A stretch of DNA of 64,000 bases from Cyrtodaria siliqua (GCA_037043455.1 JAWPHD010001826.1:1-64000); one strand, 5' to 3'. Positions 47,946 through 59,714 are shown, counted from the stretch's first letter. The notes: generated by a model from the sequence alone, not told the origin. A program made the numbers and translations.

Positions 47946-49055
47946 TGCATATTTGTTTGTTGCAGTTTGAAGCGGATTCTTTGAAATTATTTATATGTGC
48001 TAAATTATTATTGAAATATTATGTATGTTTGTTTGTTTTATAAAAAAAATGGATTTGTCAAAGGCAAATGTACAAGGTAAATAAATGTATGCAAATGCAA
48101 GAAGCGTATTAATTTATTTTTATAAATTCACATTAAACAATACATAAACAATACATAAACAATACATATATCAATACATATGTCAATAATCACAGTAAAC
48201 GTGTGCCATATGTTGCATACATGCAAAGTATGGCTCCTACCCACTGACGATGTTAATAAATTAGATCGAGTGTTGATTATAATTTTCGCACGAGTTTCAC
48301 CTTATTATCAAATTTAGGATCATTACGCCCTAATTAACATCTTTGTTTTTATCTTAACTTTAAGTATTAATCATAGACCTTTATTATTAAGGCTACACTG
48401 ACATTTATAAAGGACATCCCCACAATGTTATCGTCACGTGATCATCAACGTCTTCAACAACCGCGCATCACTTCTTAAAGCTATACATGTCATAAACATT
48501 GGTGTGCTGGATATTATTAGATATGGATCGTATAGCTTTAACTGCTCGGATTACACTCTGAACCATAATTTATAGAAAACGAGTCATCGTTCGATCTTTT
48601 CCGTTCAGCTGGTTGTACATCGGAATTACCTCATATATTTCCGTTACCGTTTAAAAGACGGGATTACGGAAATCTTCGAGGTAGTTACGTTGTTCGGTGT
48701 CGTACGGAGAAGACCGAATCGACTTATGACGTCATCATACAATTCAATATTAAACAGGCACTCATGTTAGATCCTCTGTTTATAGAATACAATGTCGATT
48801 AACAGCATGCATAAAATTGATAAGCGTTTATAACTATTCTTAAGTTTATCACCTTCCTTCATCTTAACCGATACGGAAATTAGAAAGGAAATGTTTGAAC
48901 AGATATAATTTAATGGTGAACCAGATACACACGTTCACATGTAGGACTAAAATCATATCACAGCTACATGTGTGTGTGTGTGTGTGTGTTCGTGCGAGCG
49001 TGCGTGCTTGCGTGCAAGTTCAACTACGTGTGTGCTTATGTGTATCCATGTGTCA
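47946..49055. repeat. 3' flanking block D, copy 6
   Basis: The block carries CACGTG at 48435-48440 and TGACGTCA at 48727-48734, then a GTGTGTGTGTGTGTGTGTG run and CGTGCGAGCGTGCG at 48967-49010. It ends at CCATGTGTCAATAAACG. The 56-bp array that follows in units 1 and 2 is absent and the sequence goes straight to an R1 fragment. Confidence 0.75.
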
Positions 49056-49215
49056 ATAAACGTTTAGTGGCAAAACTGCGGAGGTTGGAATGAATTGTGG
49101 GTGGGGCTTAAACCAGTTTCTAGGGTACACTCTTATCCTACTGAAATTATATCATCTAACAAACTAGGCAGCATTAAGGGGCAATACAAGTATAACACAA
49201 CTATGATCATGTATA
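49056..49215 (+). repeat. dispersed repeat R1 fragment, unit 3
   Basis: AGTGGCAAAACTGCGGAGGT, TAAACCAGTTTCTAGGGTAC and ACAAACTAGGCAGCATTAAG match the first part of R1. The copy breaks off at CTATGATCATGTATACTTTTCC. Confidence 0.7.
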
Positions 49216-49259
49216 CTTTTCCTGTTCGATTTTGTGTCCTTTTCAAAGAAAAATGCGAT

Positions 49260-49642
49260 ACTTGTCGTCCGTCCTCAGTCCGTCCGTCCGTCCATCCGTC
49301 CGTCAGTCAGTCCGTCACGAAAACTTAACGTTGGCTATAACTTTCTTATATCATGATATATCTTCATCAAACTTTCAATATATACTCATCATGACAACAT
49401 CGACATGACCATACTAAAATATAATAAAGGTCAAGTCAAACTGAACACCATTTATGGGTTAAATACTCATTTTTTTCTTCCCGAAAACTTAACCTTGGCT
49501 ATAACTTTCTCATTTCTTGATATTTCTTCATCAAACTTTCAATATAAAATTATATTTATCATGACAACATGACATGGCCATACTAAAATATAAAGGTTAA
49601 GGTCACAATGAATACTAAGGCACAATAAGGTATACATATCCA
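49260..49642. repeat. CGTCCGTC run and roughly 160-bp repeats
   Basis: A (GTCC)n-like run at 49267-49318 is followed by two tandem copies of a unit with TTGGCTATAACTTTCT, TATTTCTTCATCAAACTTTC and CATCATGACAACATC. Related pieces resume at 51985-52215 and 52620-52740, so the reverse-transcriptase element between them appears to lie inside this repeat. Confidence 0.75.
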
Positions 49643-51790
49643 TTGGTGTTAAACGATAACATTTATCAAGAAGGAAACATTTCCAATATAGATATAGATC
49701 CTTTTAGCATATTGTCTATTTGTAAACGTAAACGACGGTCACATGGTCTCCGGAAGAACCATAATCTTAAACGTAAATTTAAGAAAGTCTTTACTGTTGA
49801 AGACCTTTATTCTATTTATAAAAAATCGGGTAGACACGCCCTCCTTAGCAAAGTAGTCAGTCTGTCTTTTACAAGTATAAGAAATCTACTAGAAATCTTA
49901 TTTTCAATTATAATAGGATCATTTCTGATCTTGAGATCGAGACATTTATTCCTACTGATTGAGATTGTCAAAATTCTAAATTTTGTTACGAACCTGCCGG
50001 TGATATTCTTACTGGAAATCTTGATGTAATTGTGGATAAGACGATTCGGCAATTTAATTGCCAAAGGGCCTAAGTATCGCCTTCCATCTGTCGCAATGAA
50101 ATTGCGGGTTCTTTAACGGATTTCTGTACAAAGTGGTGTAAGCGAGAAAAAGCAGATAAACATGCACTTACTGCTTGGATGAAAATATTTCAGAAATTGT
50201 TGAATTACGTATTTTATCGCTAATTCTAGTTCATGTACCACGACCAATATATCAAAACTATAGATTTCCTGACTTTCCGCGATTAAAAAACATATGTAAA
50301 ATATTGCGGAAAGGCCTTCGAGAACTCAGGAATCAATCTGTTTTGGTCTATCAAAAACTCTGGAGAAGTTCTTGACAAACAACGGTGTAAGCATTTTCAT
50401 GCCTCTTCTCTCTCTAAGCACCTACGACATTTCTACACTGTATACTACACTACCACATAATCTTATCAAAGAAAAAATGCTTCAGCTTATTCAGAAGACA
50501 TTTGCTAGAGAAGGTACAACTTTTCTAGCTTGTAATAATGTCAGGGCTTTCTCTACTAACGCCCCAATTGATAAGTATAATATGTGGACTTGTACTGATG
50601 TAGAGCCTTATCTTTTCTTCTGGATAACATCTTTATAAGATACGGTAAAACTATTTACCGCCAGGTTGTTGGTATTCCTATGGGTACTAACTGTGCGCCA
50701 CTTGTTGCAGATTTGTTTTTGTACTGCTATGAAAGAGATTTTATGTTAAGTTTGTCACTTGCTAGCCAGGGTGAAATTATTGATGCCTTTCATAATACTT
50801 CTCGGTATCTTGATGACATACTCAATATTGATAATCCGTTCTTTGCCCATATGGTTATTAACATTTATCCACCAGAGCTCACATTGAATAAAGCCAACAG
50901 TTCGGATACAGTAGCAGCATTTCTCAATCTTCATCTCTCGATTTCAAATGATTGTATTCATACTAAAATCTATGATAAGAGAGATGATTTCAATTTTAAC
51001 ATCGTAAACTATCCACACCTGGATGGAGATGTACCTAGTGCTACCTCATATGGGGTGTATATCTCCCAGCTCATTCGATTTGATAGAGCGTGTAATGATG
51101 TTATAGACTTCAATGATAGAAAAATCAAGTTATTACAAGTAAACTTATTCAGCAGGGTTTTCGTTATCACAAACTACGTAGATTTTTCTCTAAATTCTAC
51201 CGCCGCAACGAGGGCCTGCTGGAAAAGTACAACACCAACCTTAAAACACTTCTGCGACTAGGCATATCACAACATTCATTTTATGGGGATGTGGTCTATA
51301 AACTTCGAAAGTTAAAGGGGTCTGACGGATTTCCTGACCGCTTTACAAATTTAATCAGGAAGTTCGTCAGAAAAGGATATAACCCTTTGGTTTTACAGCG
51401 CACTGCATGTTTAGTGATTGACCCCTTTACAGTCAGTCATTACGCTTCACTTTTCACTTGTGCTATGACTGGACTACCTCTTGGGACTCTATGATTGTAC
51501 CTACTGAAACCCCAATTAAGGGAGGTGGGTGCATGAGCTTTCGTCCCTCGGGTTTTCTGGTCGTACCCTAGATTGGTTTTCTCTTTAGCTGCAACTACTA
51601 TGGTTGTTCAATACGATTCTGGATACATCCTGAGATGTTTATTATTTTGTATGTGTATCTTTAGTTAGTTTCTCTGGATGTGGACTTTATTGTTAGAGAT
51701 TTCCGTTTGATGGGATGTAGTTTTGTTTACACAGTCTTGTCTATTTGGGCGTTGAAGACAGGATAATAGCGATGATTGTGCGCATATAAA
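49643..51790 (+). mobile_element. broken retroelement with GIPMGTNCAPL reverse transcriptase
   Basis: Pieces of one polymerase can be read in several plus-strand frames. A Lys/Arg-rich N-terminal part is at 49700-49900. STYDISTLYTTLPHNLIKEK lies near 50416-50480, and GIPMGTNCAPLVADLFL begins just before the ATG at 50680. SRYLDDILNID supplies the catalytic acidic pair, and IYDKRDDFNFNIVNYP and SYGVYISQLIRFDRAC follow. A last piece ends near CLVIDPFTVSHYASLF (51400-51460). This arrangement matches a family of Penelope-like or related reverse transcriptases common in cnidarians and molluscs. The exact clade is uncertain. At least four frame breaks make the copy inactive, and no GIY-YIG endonuclease could be recognised. 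Confidence 0.7.
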
Positions 51791-51960
51791 ATCGATTCAA
51801 GCTAACCAGTAGGCCTTATTGCCTACTGACCGTTCCAAGTCGGTAACCCTGTATTCACCACCCTTTCTGTTGTTTTTTGTCTCTTTCATTTTAGTTTCAA
51901 GTCCTTGTTTGCAGTACAGTGCGGACCTACGATGCCATTGCGTTCGGACGCTATGGTTTC
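51791..51960 (-). repeat. dispersed repeat R1 fragment, reverse orientation
   Basis: CTACTGACCGTTCCAAGTCGGTA is the reverse complement of the R1 start and is followed by its leader read backwards. A 94-codon plus-strand frame over it is not a gene. Confidence 0.6.
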
Positions 51961-51984
51961 TACAGGACCCTATATATCATTTTA

Positions 51985-52215
51985 CATACTCATTTTTTCT
52001 TCACGAACACTTAACATTGGCTATAGCTTTCTCATTTCTTGATATTTCTTCATCAAACGTTCTATATATACTCACCATGACAACATCGACAGGACCATAC
52101 TAAAATATAGAGGTCAAGAACACGCTGAAATTCCTTTTATGGGTTAAATACTCATTTATTTCTTCAGGAAAGCTTACGTTGTCTATACCTTTATAAATTC
52201 TTGATATTTCTTCAT
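51985..52215. repeat. continuation of the 160-bp repeats
   Basis: TTAACATTGGCTATAGCTTT, TGATATTTCTTCATCAAACG and CATGACAACATCGACAGGAC repeat the units at 49320-49600. Confidence 0.7.
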
Positions 52216-52230
52216 CAGCCTTTCAATATA

Positions 52231-52392
52231 TAGAGGATATTTGTTGGATTGGAGTGAATATAGTATTTATTTTCATCGAGAAGTGAGAAAACTTATGTTT
52301 TCACGAGTGCTGTAGCACGAGTGTAAATATTTGAGTTTCCTCACTTCGAGATAAAAATAAATCCTATATTCACAACGAAACAACAAATATTC
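52231..52392. mobile_element. palindromic MITE-like element
   Basis: GGATATTTGTTG, TGAATATAG and TATTTTCATCGAGAAGTGAG on the left mirror CTCACTTCGAGATAAAAATA, CTATATTCA and CAACAAATATTC on the right. The centre is CACGAGTGCTGTAGCACGAGTG. The arms are about 70 bp and imperfect. Confidence 0.7.
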
Positions 52393-52524
52393 TTTTTATT
52401 ATATACTAACAACCTTAGAAACTGTCTTAGATCTAATAAAAAAGAAGATAAAAATGACGCGCAACAACAATGACGCCAATAAAGCCAACAAGTCAACAGT
52501 TGTGTGACGGACGAACCTAAAACC

Positions 52525-52596
52525 TTATATTTTCATTGTTTATATTTTCACAGTGAAAATATTAGCAATGAAAATATAAGGTTTTATTTTAATCAT
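52525..52596. repeat. second palindrome
   Basis: ACCTTATATTTTCATTG and TATTTTCACAGTGAAAATA, with CAATGAAAATATAAGGT closing it, form a near-perfect hairpin of about 70 bp. Confidence 0.8.
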
Positions 52597-52829
52597 AAAA
52601 TCCACTATTTCACTGGAAAGTATATAATAAATACTCATCCTGACAACATCGACATGACATACTAAATTATAAAAGTAAAGGTCACACTGAAGGTCATTAT
52701 ATGGGTTAAATAATCATTTTTTCTTCACGAAAACTTAGTCAGGCCAGTTTTTCAAGGTCATCCATCTAGGTCCAAAAACCTTTTATACTGAAAAAAACAC
52801 GTCTAGTTATATCTACTTTTCATGCCTAG

Positions 52830-55110
52830 CGTGTTATGTTAAACGTTTTGTTTACGTTACTGCACAATCCAACATGGCTATGGCGTCGTTGGTAACTAGG
52901 ACAAGCCGCGGCCCAAAGGTTCAGTTGGGCGGCTGGAACAATATCCAATTGGTTCCGATGCAAAAGTGAGTAAGACTATGGGAATAGTTAAGATGAGCGT
53001 TCCTAAATCGTTACTGTCGTTGCCGATCGACCCATCACTCTATGATCAAGATGAGTTTAGTGAAAACATTGATCTATAGCCCATTTCAGTCTAGATTAAT
53101 GGCGACGTCTGTAACACAGGATCTGCCAGATTCCTTTGAAACATCCGGGACTCTCACACTTTATCACCTAAAATCTAATATACAGGATGGTAATATACAG
53201 GGTGGTAATATACAGGATGGTAATATACAGGGTGGTAATATACAGGATGGTAATATACAGTGTGCCCAACAATTTGAGGGATCGCTTTATCCGATAATAA
53301 AAGAAGAATATTTATTCCCGGAGATACACACTGATACAATGTTCACGCTGGACGCCGTAGTGATCGACCATATAGACAGTGAACGCGAAGGTTTACCGAG
53401 ATATCTGTACTTGAACTATTGCAGGCTACTCATACATGTGAAGAGACACTATCTCACTATCGTTCTGAACTAGCAATACGCGCTAAACGTTGTGTGAATC
53501 CACTCGTTGGCACTCCTAAAGACCGACGTAATTCGTCAAAAAACACCATTGCCGAGAAATATGCATTATAATGTTTCATCCTTAACGCATTTCTTTACGT
53601 CAATCGTCCTGATGTGAATGAGCTGTTTAAAAAGCCATGCTCTTCCTCGCTAGGCTGTGCTATGTCGCAGATAGGCTCTCTAGGACAGACGCCAACGAGA
53701 AGATCTAACACGGTATTGATCTCCGACATGACCCTTATAAACGAAACAGTCGCATCGCTAAGCGACGAAGAGAATATCCTCGAGGCCAAGGCTACAGAAG
53801 ACAGAGCAACAGTAATGAAGCTGCCGAATACTGTGCAGTAAAATATTTCAAGCATTTTTACAGAATATAAGTCATGTCATGACGTCATACAAGAAGTCAT
53901 TCCTTCAAGTGGCAATAAAGTTGTACATGCCAAACTGTCTGATGGTTTCCGTAAAGTCACACATATGCTCGTGAAGTTGGATTTGCACCTTACCAACGCT
54001 CTAGAAGAACTAAACGACATACACGTAAAGACAAGAGACAAGTATTTGAACATTGAGCACATCCTTGATTCTGATGCAAATGGCAATACAAACATAAAGA
54101 GTCAAATCAGAAACTTGAAGGAAAATGTAGACGAATACAATGTGAAAGCGGACAAAAGCGAATCATTTACCAGCGAGCAGAACTCATCTGTTCGGTCGAT
54201 TGAAACACAGATGAAAGTATTAGAGAATCGTGTCGGTGAAAAAGGAGTCATCAATCTTGAAGCGTCTGTAAAAACATTTACAGTCGATCTCAGCAGTAAG
54301 ATTGACAAACTTTGTTCAACTATGGAGTCATCTCTGGCAAATGTGATAGAAATCAACGAAAAGGGCCTCATGAATAACGCTGATAAAGCCCAGCCAGTTG
54401 AAAATTATCACGACATATCGACCAATATACAAACACTAACAACTCACAAACGAAAGTATGCTCATGTCAGCAACATTCAATCTTCTGGAGCAAATATTAG
54501 CAATCTAACATACTTTCACATTGATTTAACTCAAAACGATTCTGACCGTGCTTCCGCTCGCGTTAACGAAACAGTGCAATCATTAAATGTAGAATTTGAA
54601 TCGAACGCTGTAGTTGATTCGGAACGCCACGGTCGATTCGCCAAGGTGTACTGCGAAAAAATGCGAAATCATATATCGTCACCGAAATAGATCTCGAAAT
54701 CGACAAAGCAGGTCTGAAAGACTTCTTAGACTACCCCGGAATGACATATAAATCGGCAAAGTTCCTGTATACGCGAAGAACAGACAGTAAATCTGCCCAA
54801 ATCGTGGTAAATGAAGATCAGGAGGAGATTATAAACGACCAGAAAATATGGCCACCAGGAATAGCGTGCAGGCTATGGCTAAACAGATCTGAATTTAGAG
54901 CTAGGTTTAATCGCAAATACTTCGATAATGGATACTAATCAACAATCCAGCAAGACGTCTATCAACCTAATGTCTTGGAATGTCACAGGGATCATGCCCG
55001 GTATACCGTACTTACTCAATGAACTGAAAAACAAGTCAATACATATATGTGGCATTTCAGAGCATTGGCTACTTCCACAAAGTCAGCATATACTTGATAA
55101 TTTAATTTAA
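52830..55110 (+). mobile_element. 5' half of a LINE: ORF1 remnants and start of the endonuclease
   Basis: The head (ACTGCACAATCCAACATGGC and CGGCCCAAAGGTTCAG) is shared with the fragment at 20640. ORF1 is broken. One piece is at 53042-53473, and it contains a 15-bp repeat giving NIQDG/NIQGG six times. Another piece is at 53614-53841, and a coiled, Lys/Glu/Asp-rich piece is at 53965-54690. A basic C-terminal piece at 54690-54938 includes DQKIWPPGIACRLWLNRSEF. ORF2 opens at 54928 with INLMSWNVTGIMPG and CGISEHWL, the first motifs of an APE-type endonuclease of CR1/L2-like LINEs. It then stops at 55108-55110, and the rest of ORF2 is absent. Confidence 0.7.
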
Positions 55111-55440
55111 TAAAGCAACGATTACAGCTCACATGTAGTTTTAGACGATGACCTTAAAACATTGCACAATAGAAAAATTGGTAAAGGCATAAGTCGCTCG
55201 ATAGTTGCATTCAAGTGATGGACAATAAGGTAGACCGCATTGCAGCTTTGAAATTAAATTTGAAATCACTGTTCATAATTCAAGTGTATCTGCCTTGCCA
55301 TATTTTTTAACTAAAATACTTATTATTAGTTAAATGGTTTAATTTATTGTCTTCTTGTCTGCTTATTTATTTGTATAATTGTATTTGTTTACTATCTAAT
55401 TTTATTTTTATTCAACAATTTCATAAAGACGAATAGCAAA
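55111..55440. other. AT-rich sequence after the LINE head
   Basis: It may include decayed endonuclease sequence, but no motif could be recognised. Confidence 0.35.
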
Positions 55441-55450
55441 ACCTATTAGT

Positions 55451-55590
55451 TTGGCCTCCAATGGCAGTAAATTATTGACGATAGCTCTCGCATCGTCGCT
55501 GTAACGAAAATATGTAGATTTGGCCTCCAATGGCAGTACAATATTGACAATAGCCCTCGCATCGTCGCTGTATCGAAAATGTGTAGATTT
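55451..55590. repeat. two 69-bp tandem units
   Basis: TTGGCCTCCAATGGCAGTAA begins at 55451 and 55520. Each unit ends with CGCATCGTCGCTGTAACGAAAATATGTAGATT-type sequence (second part: CGCTGTATCGAAAATGTGTA). Confidence 0.85.
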
Positions 55591-55619
55591 TAGCTCGGAC
55601 AGTACTATTAATGAAGGTC

Positions 55620-55870
55620 GACGATATAACAAAGAAATATAAAAAGATCGGACAGAGACAGTAGCATTCAAGGAGGACAGTCAACCACAAAACACAGAAA
55701 CAAACATGCAAACACACAAACAAGAAGGCAAAAGTAATATTCAATGCAAACGACATCACAAACACAAAAGGGTTGACAATAAGGCTACCGCCTTGGAACG
55801 GTCAGTGGCAAAGTAGGCCACTGGGGGTTTAAACCGGTTCTAGGGTGCACCACACCTCACACCAGAATAT
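55620..55870 (+). repeat. dispersed repeat R1 fragment with leader
   Basis: GATCGGACAGAGACAGTAGC and the ACAAAAGGGTTGACAATAAG / TTAAACCGGTTCTAGGGTGC phrases match the R1 leader and start. Confidence 0.75.
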
Positions 55871-55944
55871 GCTTAACGAAGACTGCAAGCATTTTAGTGT
55901 CTTATTTAACATATTCTGTTTGTAACAAAAAGGAAGTGAAACAA

Positions 55945-55975
55945 ACACACACGCACGCACATACGCACACACACA

Positions 55976-56010
<35 letters not shown>
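55945..56010. repeat. (CA)n microsatellite
   Basis: ACACACACGCACGCACATACGC runs into an uninterrupted stretch of about 30 bp of AC repeat. Confidence 0.95.
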
Positions 56011-56161
56011 CAGTTGGACGCAAACCCAGGACCTTTCAAGTAATTTCTAAGATGTACCTACCTAACTGTTACGGCCACTTTACTACACAATTCTTCTAAC
56101 AATGTGAAATTAAATTAATATGGGCTAGCTGGCTGAGAGCATGTCTTTGAAAGGGAACCCC

Positions 56162-56381
56162 GAGTTTAGTTTAAACATATTTATTTTACATCGATTGCGA
56201 AACAAGTTCTTGCAACTTAGATTAATCACTCTCGATGGCTTCCTGGGTAGAACCAGTACTAAGCAATGTGGATTAATTATCTTGCTCAAGGATAAATAAC
56301 GTGGCCGCGGCGAGGATTGAACCCACGACCTCGCGATCTGGAGTTCGGCGCTCTACCACTGGACCACGCTCTCCATTCTAT
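56162..56381 (-). mobile_element. tRNA-derived SINE with target-site duplication
   Basis: On the minus strand the element starts with GAGAGCGTGGTCCAGTGGTA, which contains the A box TGGTCCAGTGG, and then TCGTGGGTTCAATCCTCGCC, which contains the B box GGTTCAATCC. A body ending in TTTATTTT-rich sequence follows. AAGGGAACCCC occurs on both sides (56151-56161 and 56382-56392) as an 11-bp target-site duplication. The total is about 220 bp. The tRNA head is too diverged in the stems to be a working tRNA gene. Confidence 0.85.
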
Positions 56382-56392
56382 AAGGGAACCCC

Positions 56393-56790
56393 TAACAAAT
56401 GGACTTACCCAAAATTCATTATGCGGTCACGGCTCAAAACACAAAACCCTTTATAGTTAACAGTTGGATACTTTTGTTTGTATTTGATGTTAACACTACA
56501 TCTGAAGAAATTTGTAATTGTCATGTAGAAAAAGTAACGGGACGCCGGGAAATTTTAAAAACATGATCAAGATTGCCATGTGTCCCTTTAAAGTAAATAA
56601 ATCAACCAATCAATCATTTTATCCACGCGCACATGTTATCCTTGACTCATTCTTGTTTACCACGCATAAAATATGTAAACATATTTGGAGGTTATTGGTT
56701 TACACAGACCCTGGTTAAATATAAATACTTCCATTTAAAACACTATATTGACAAACAAGTCATGCTTGTCGGTCGAAAATTAAACATAAT
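56393..56790. other. spacer, no gene seen
   Basis: Two overlapping frames of 60-66 codons have no support. TTATCCTTGACTCATTCTTG and GGTTTACACAGACCCTG link this stretch to 21195-21220 and 39370-39400, so it is the start of trailing block T. Confidence 0.5.
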
Positions 56791-59290
56791 ACATGTATTG
56801 AATACAATTAGGTGAAACATTTTTTTTAAACATTTTATTTCTTTTTAATGCAATAATGTACAAAAGCAATAATTATGAAATTATATTCAACAATGAATTA
56901 CAATATAATGTATTGAAAAGAAAACGTTTTAGTTTAATAGAAATATATAGAGAGAAAGGTAGCTGATAGAAAGATAGAAAAAAAATAGATAGAGAGAAAG
57001 GTAGATGATAGAAAGATAGAAAAAAAGGAATATAGTATGAGTATAGTAAGAGGTATATCTATGGAATGTGGATCGTAACTAATTAACCTTCTATCTCTAT
57101 TTCATTTCTCAAAGGTCAACAAACATCTCATTTGGGCATTGTGTTGTTCAAGTCTGTTCTTAGAGAACGCAATAATTTCTTCAATAGATTTGACTGTAAT
57201 GAAAATAGCTCATATAGCATTCAGGATGATCAGGGAGTGGGTGTTTATAATACTTGTTTCTGTATATGAAAGTATTTTAAAACTATAATTATGAAGTTCA
57301 AATTAGCGTTTCTGTTGTTTTCATATCTACATATTAGACATGTTTAGATGCTACTAATCGTTAATAATATTTCATATTAATAGTAAAAGCATATCTATGT
57401 GTTTAAAATATGTTAAACGGGAACAATCAGTATAAATAACCTATAGCCAAAAGAGGAAGTAAATGTCAATCGGATTTATATGTTTAACTCTACAGTCATT
57501 GTGTATAAGGTTTATAGCTTTCTTAAATACTTTACCCGTGTGTATATGTTACATGCGTTAACGGAATACATACTACGAGTATTATACATTTCTTTAATGA
57601 TGTACCTGGTGTTATTTGGATCAGTTTATTCGGATTCACGTTTCTAAAAGGTTAGTCGATTTACTAACCTTTACTAATTTGTAAAAAAAAGAAAGTTTAG
57701 CCATGTATATTTCTGTAACATATGTATAAGGAAGGGCCGTAACTAATATTGACAGAACCTATGGCCCGACCCATTTCCATACTAACATGGAAATAAACTA
57801 TGTTTAAATCGAAATGTATTAACCGAATGTAGTACTGTTAGCGTGTGCATCATAAGGTACATTTGAGTGTTTTTAGACATGTAACAGTCTTCTGTTAACC
57901 GTTTTATAGAACAATAAGTAGTATTTTCTATTTAGGTACTCTATCCAATAAAACTGGTTATAAACTTACAGAACAGGAGATAATATTGTATTTGTAGCAT
58001 TTTAGGTAACATTTCCTCGGATGATTTCAAAGTATTAAATCGTTAGGATAACTAAAGGGGCGTGGCTATACTGTACTACAACTACCAGATAGAGGAATTT
58101 AGAGTAAGATCAATCTGACATCACAGTGTTACTAAATATACCAATCTATAAAAAGATAGAGCTATCTCAGCTCGTTGGTTATTTAAACACCTAGATGGAA
58201 TATACCCATCTCAGTGTTTATATAATCTAACTCGCTGAGACCCGACTCTATCTGTTACTTGTATTACCATTGATTGTAATAACAAAAATAAGTATACAAG
58301 TCGAACAGGATATGCATAGATCACAGTAAACCCCAAAACACGCAAAAACGACAAACATGAAAAGCAATGTTAATAAGGAATAAAGGCATATGACGTCACA
58401 AACACAAAAAGGGTTGACAATAGGGCTACCGCCTTGGAACGGTCAGTGGCAAAGAAAAGCCGCTGGGGGAGAGGTGGGGTGGTTAAACCAGGTTCTAGGG
58501 TGCACCATACCTCACACTTATCCTACTGTCATCCCAATAAAACGGGACAGTGTAAATTAAGAAACCTCCGCAATGAACTATTCTCTAACCAACAAGGCAT
58601 CATTAACAGGCAATATAATTAAAACACACAGATGCTCGTATATATAAATGCAAAAAACAATAGCCTAGAAAGCCACAAAGAAGGTACTCATTGACTTGGC
58701 AGAAGCCGGACCAACAAGAGAATAAACCATAGAGGGCACGGCAAGACAAGATTGCAGACAAACATCAAACTTCACCCTCCTTTCGGGCTTTAGGTAGACG
58801 TCCTCATAGGGTCCACTGCCTGTCCGGTCATCGCACAAAATAGTGGCGAACTGTAAATCGGTCCACCACTAAGCATGCACTGCGTTGCAAAATGATAGGG
58901 TCATAACCTCTTTCGATAAACCATTTAACAAGTTTAACAAAGATAGTATGAACGTGATCATGACCAAGGATCTTACGAAGTTTGTAAATCACGTCACAAT
59001 AGAAGTCAGGTTAAGATAGTCCTTGTCGCAGAAGAACAAAACACGCTAGTACTTTAAACACACCTCAGGAACATAGTTTAAAATCTATTATTTGACAGAT
59101 GTAAGTTTAATGCTTTGTTTCGTTTTAAAGAGATGTCTATCCAACAAAGATAAAACAACAATACTGTTTTTTCTCCTACATGCATGTTCAATGTGCATAA
59201 GCACTAGCCTAGGCCCCATGAACCGTCCGATTTAATTTAAATTGTTTGAATTGGAAACCTCCGGCTAATTGATTACTTTCATTCATTTAA
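56791..59290. repeat. trailing block T, copy 3, with R1 inside
   Basis: Markers AGGTGAAACATTTTT, TTAAACGGGAACAATCAGTA, TGCGTTAACGGAATACATAC and CATGAACCGTCCGATTTAAT are collinear with the other block T copies but more diverged. A GATAGAAAGATAGAAAAAA duplicated run lies at 56945-57030. A nearly complete R1 (58300-59040, start TTGACAATAGGGCTACCGCC, end GTCCTTGTCGCAGAAGA) is inserted within it. No coding sequence was found. Confidence 0.65.
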
Positions 59291-59509
59291 GTTTATAATA
59301 AATTGTTCTTTAGTAATCGACGTACACGTTTATTGAATTATATGCAATATGTCCCCAATATGAATAAGTATTTATGTTTTAGCAGCAATAGCGAGCCGAG
59401 TCGTCGTCGAGTTTTCCAGATAAACCATTTTTATAAGCAAGAAGTTAAATTACGGCTACATTTAACGCATGTGCACATTTCATATGAACCTAAAGCGCAT
59501 TACGATAGT

Positions 59510-59562
59510 AGTCACGTGACAAACAAATAAGGCATTGCTTACGTCAGTTATGTATGACGTCA
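59510..59562 (+). promoter_or_regulatory. candidate regulatory cluster (E-box and two CREs)
   Basis: TCACGTGA at 59512-59519, TTACGTCA at 59539-59546 and TGACGTCA at 59555-59562 fall within about 50 bp and about 540 bp upstream of the signal-peptide exon. This could be a promoter region of the Ig-type gene. No TATA box was recognised. Confidence 0.3.
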
Positions 59563-59656
59563 AACGTTACCAGCTTGTTCAAGGCTTAGGCAGCTTGTTC
59601 AAGACTCTTATTAAAGATATGTGTACTGTATTGATGCATATGATGGGTTTATATCG

Positions 59657-59714
59657 GGGGAGGGTTGGGGGTTTTGGGGAGGTTTTGGGGGGGGGGGGGG
59701 ATGGGGAGGTGTTG
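59657..59714 (+). repeat. G-run tract, quadruplex-prone
   Basis: GGGGGAGGGTTGGGGGTTTT, then GGGGAGGTTTT, about 13 consecutive G, and GGGGAGG follow one another on the plus strand. Several G-quadruplex arrangements are possible. The frames across it (FGGGGGWGG and its complement) are artefacts. Confidence 0.85.

Noticed and set aside
56290..56380. tRNA gene on the minus strand
   Set aside because: Boxes A and B are good, but the stems do not pair properly, the sequence runs on into a SINE body, and target duplications flank it.
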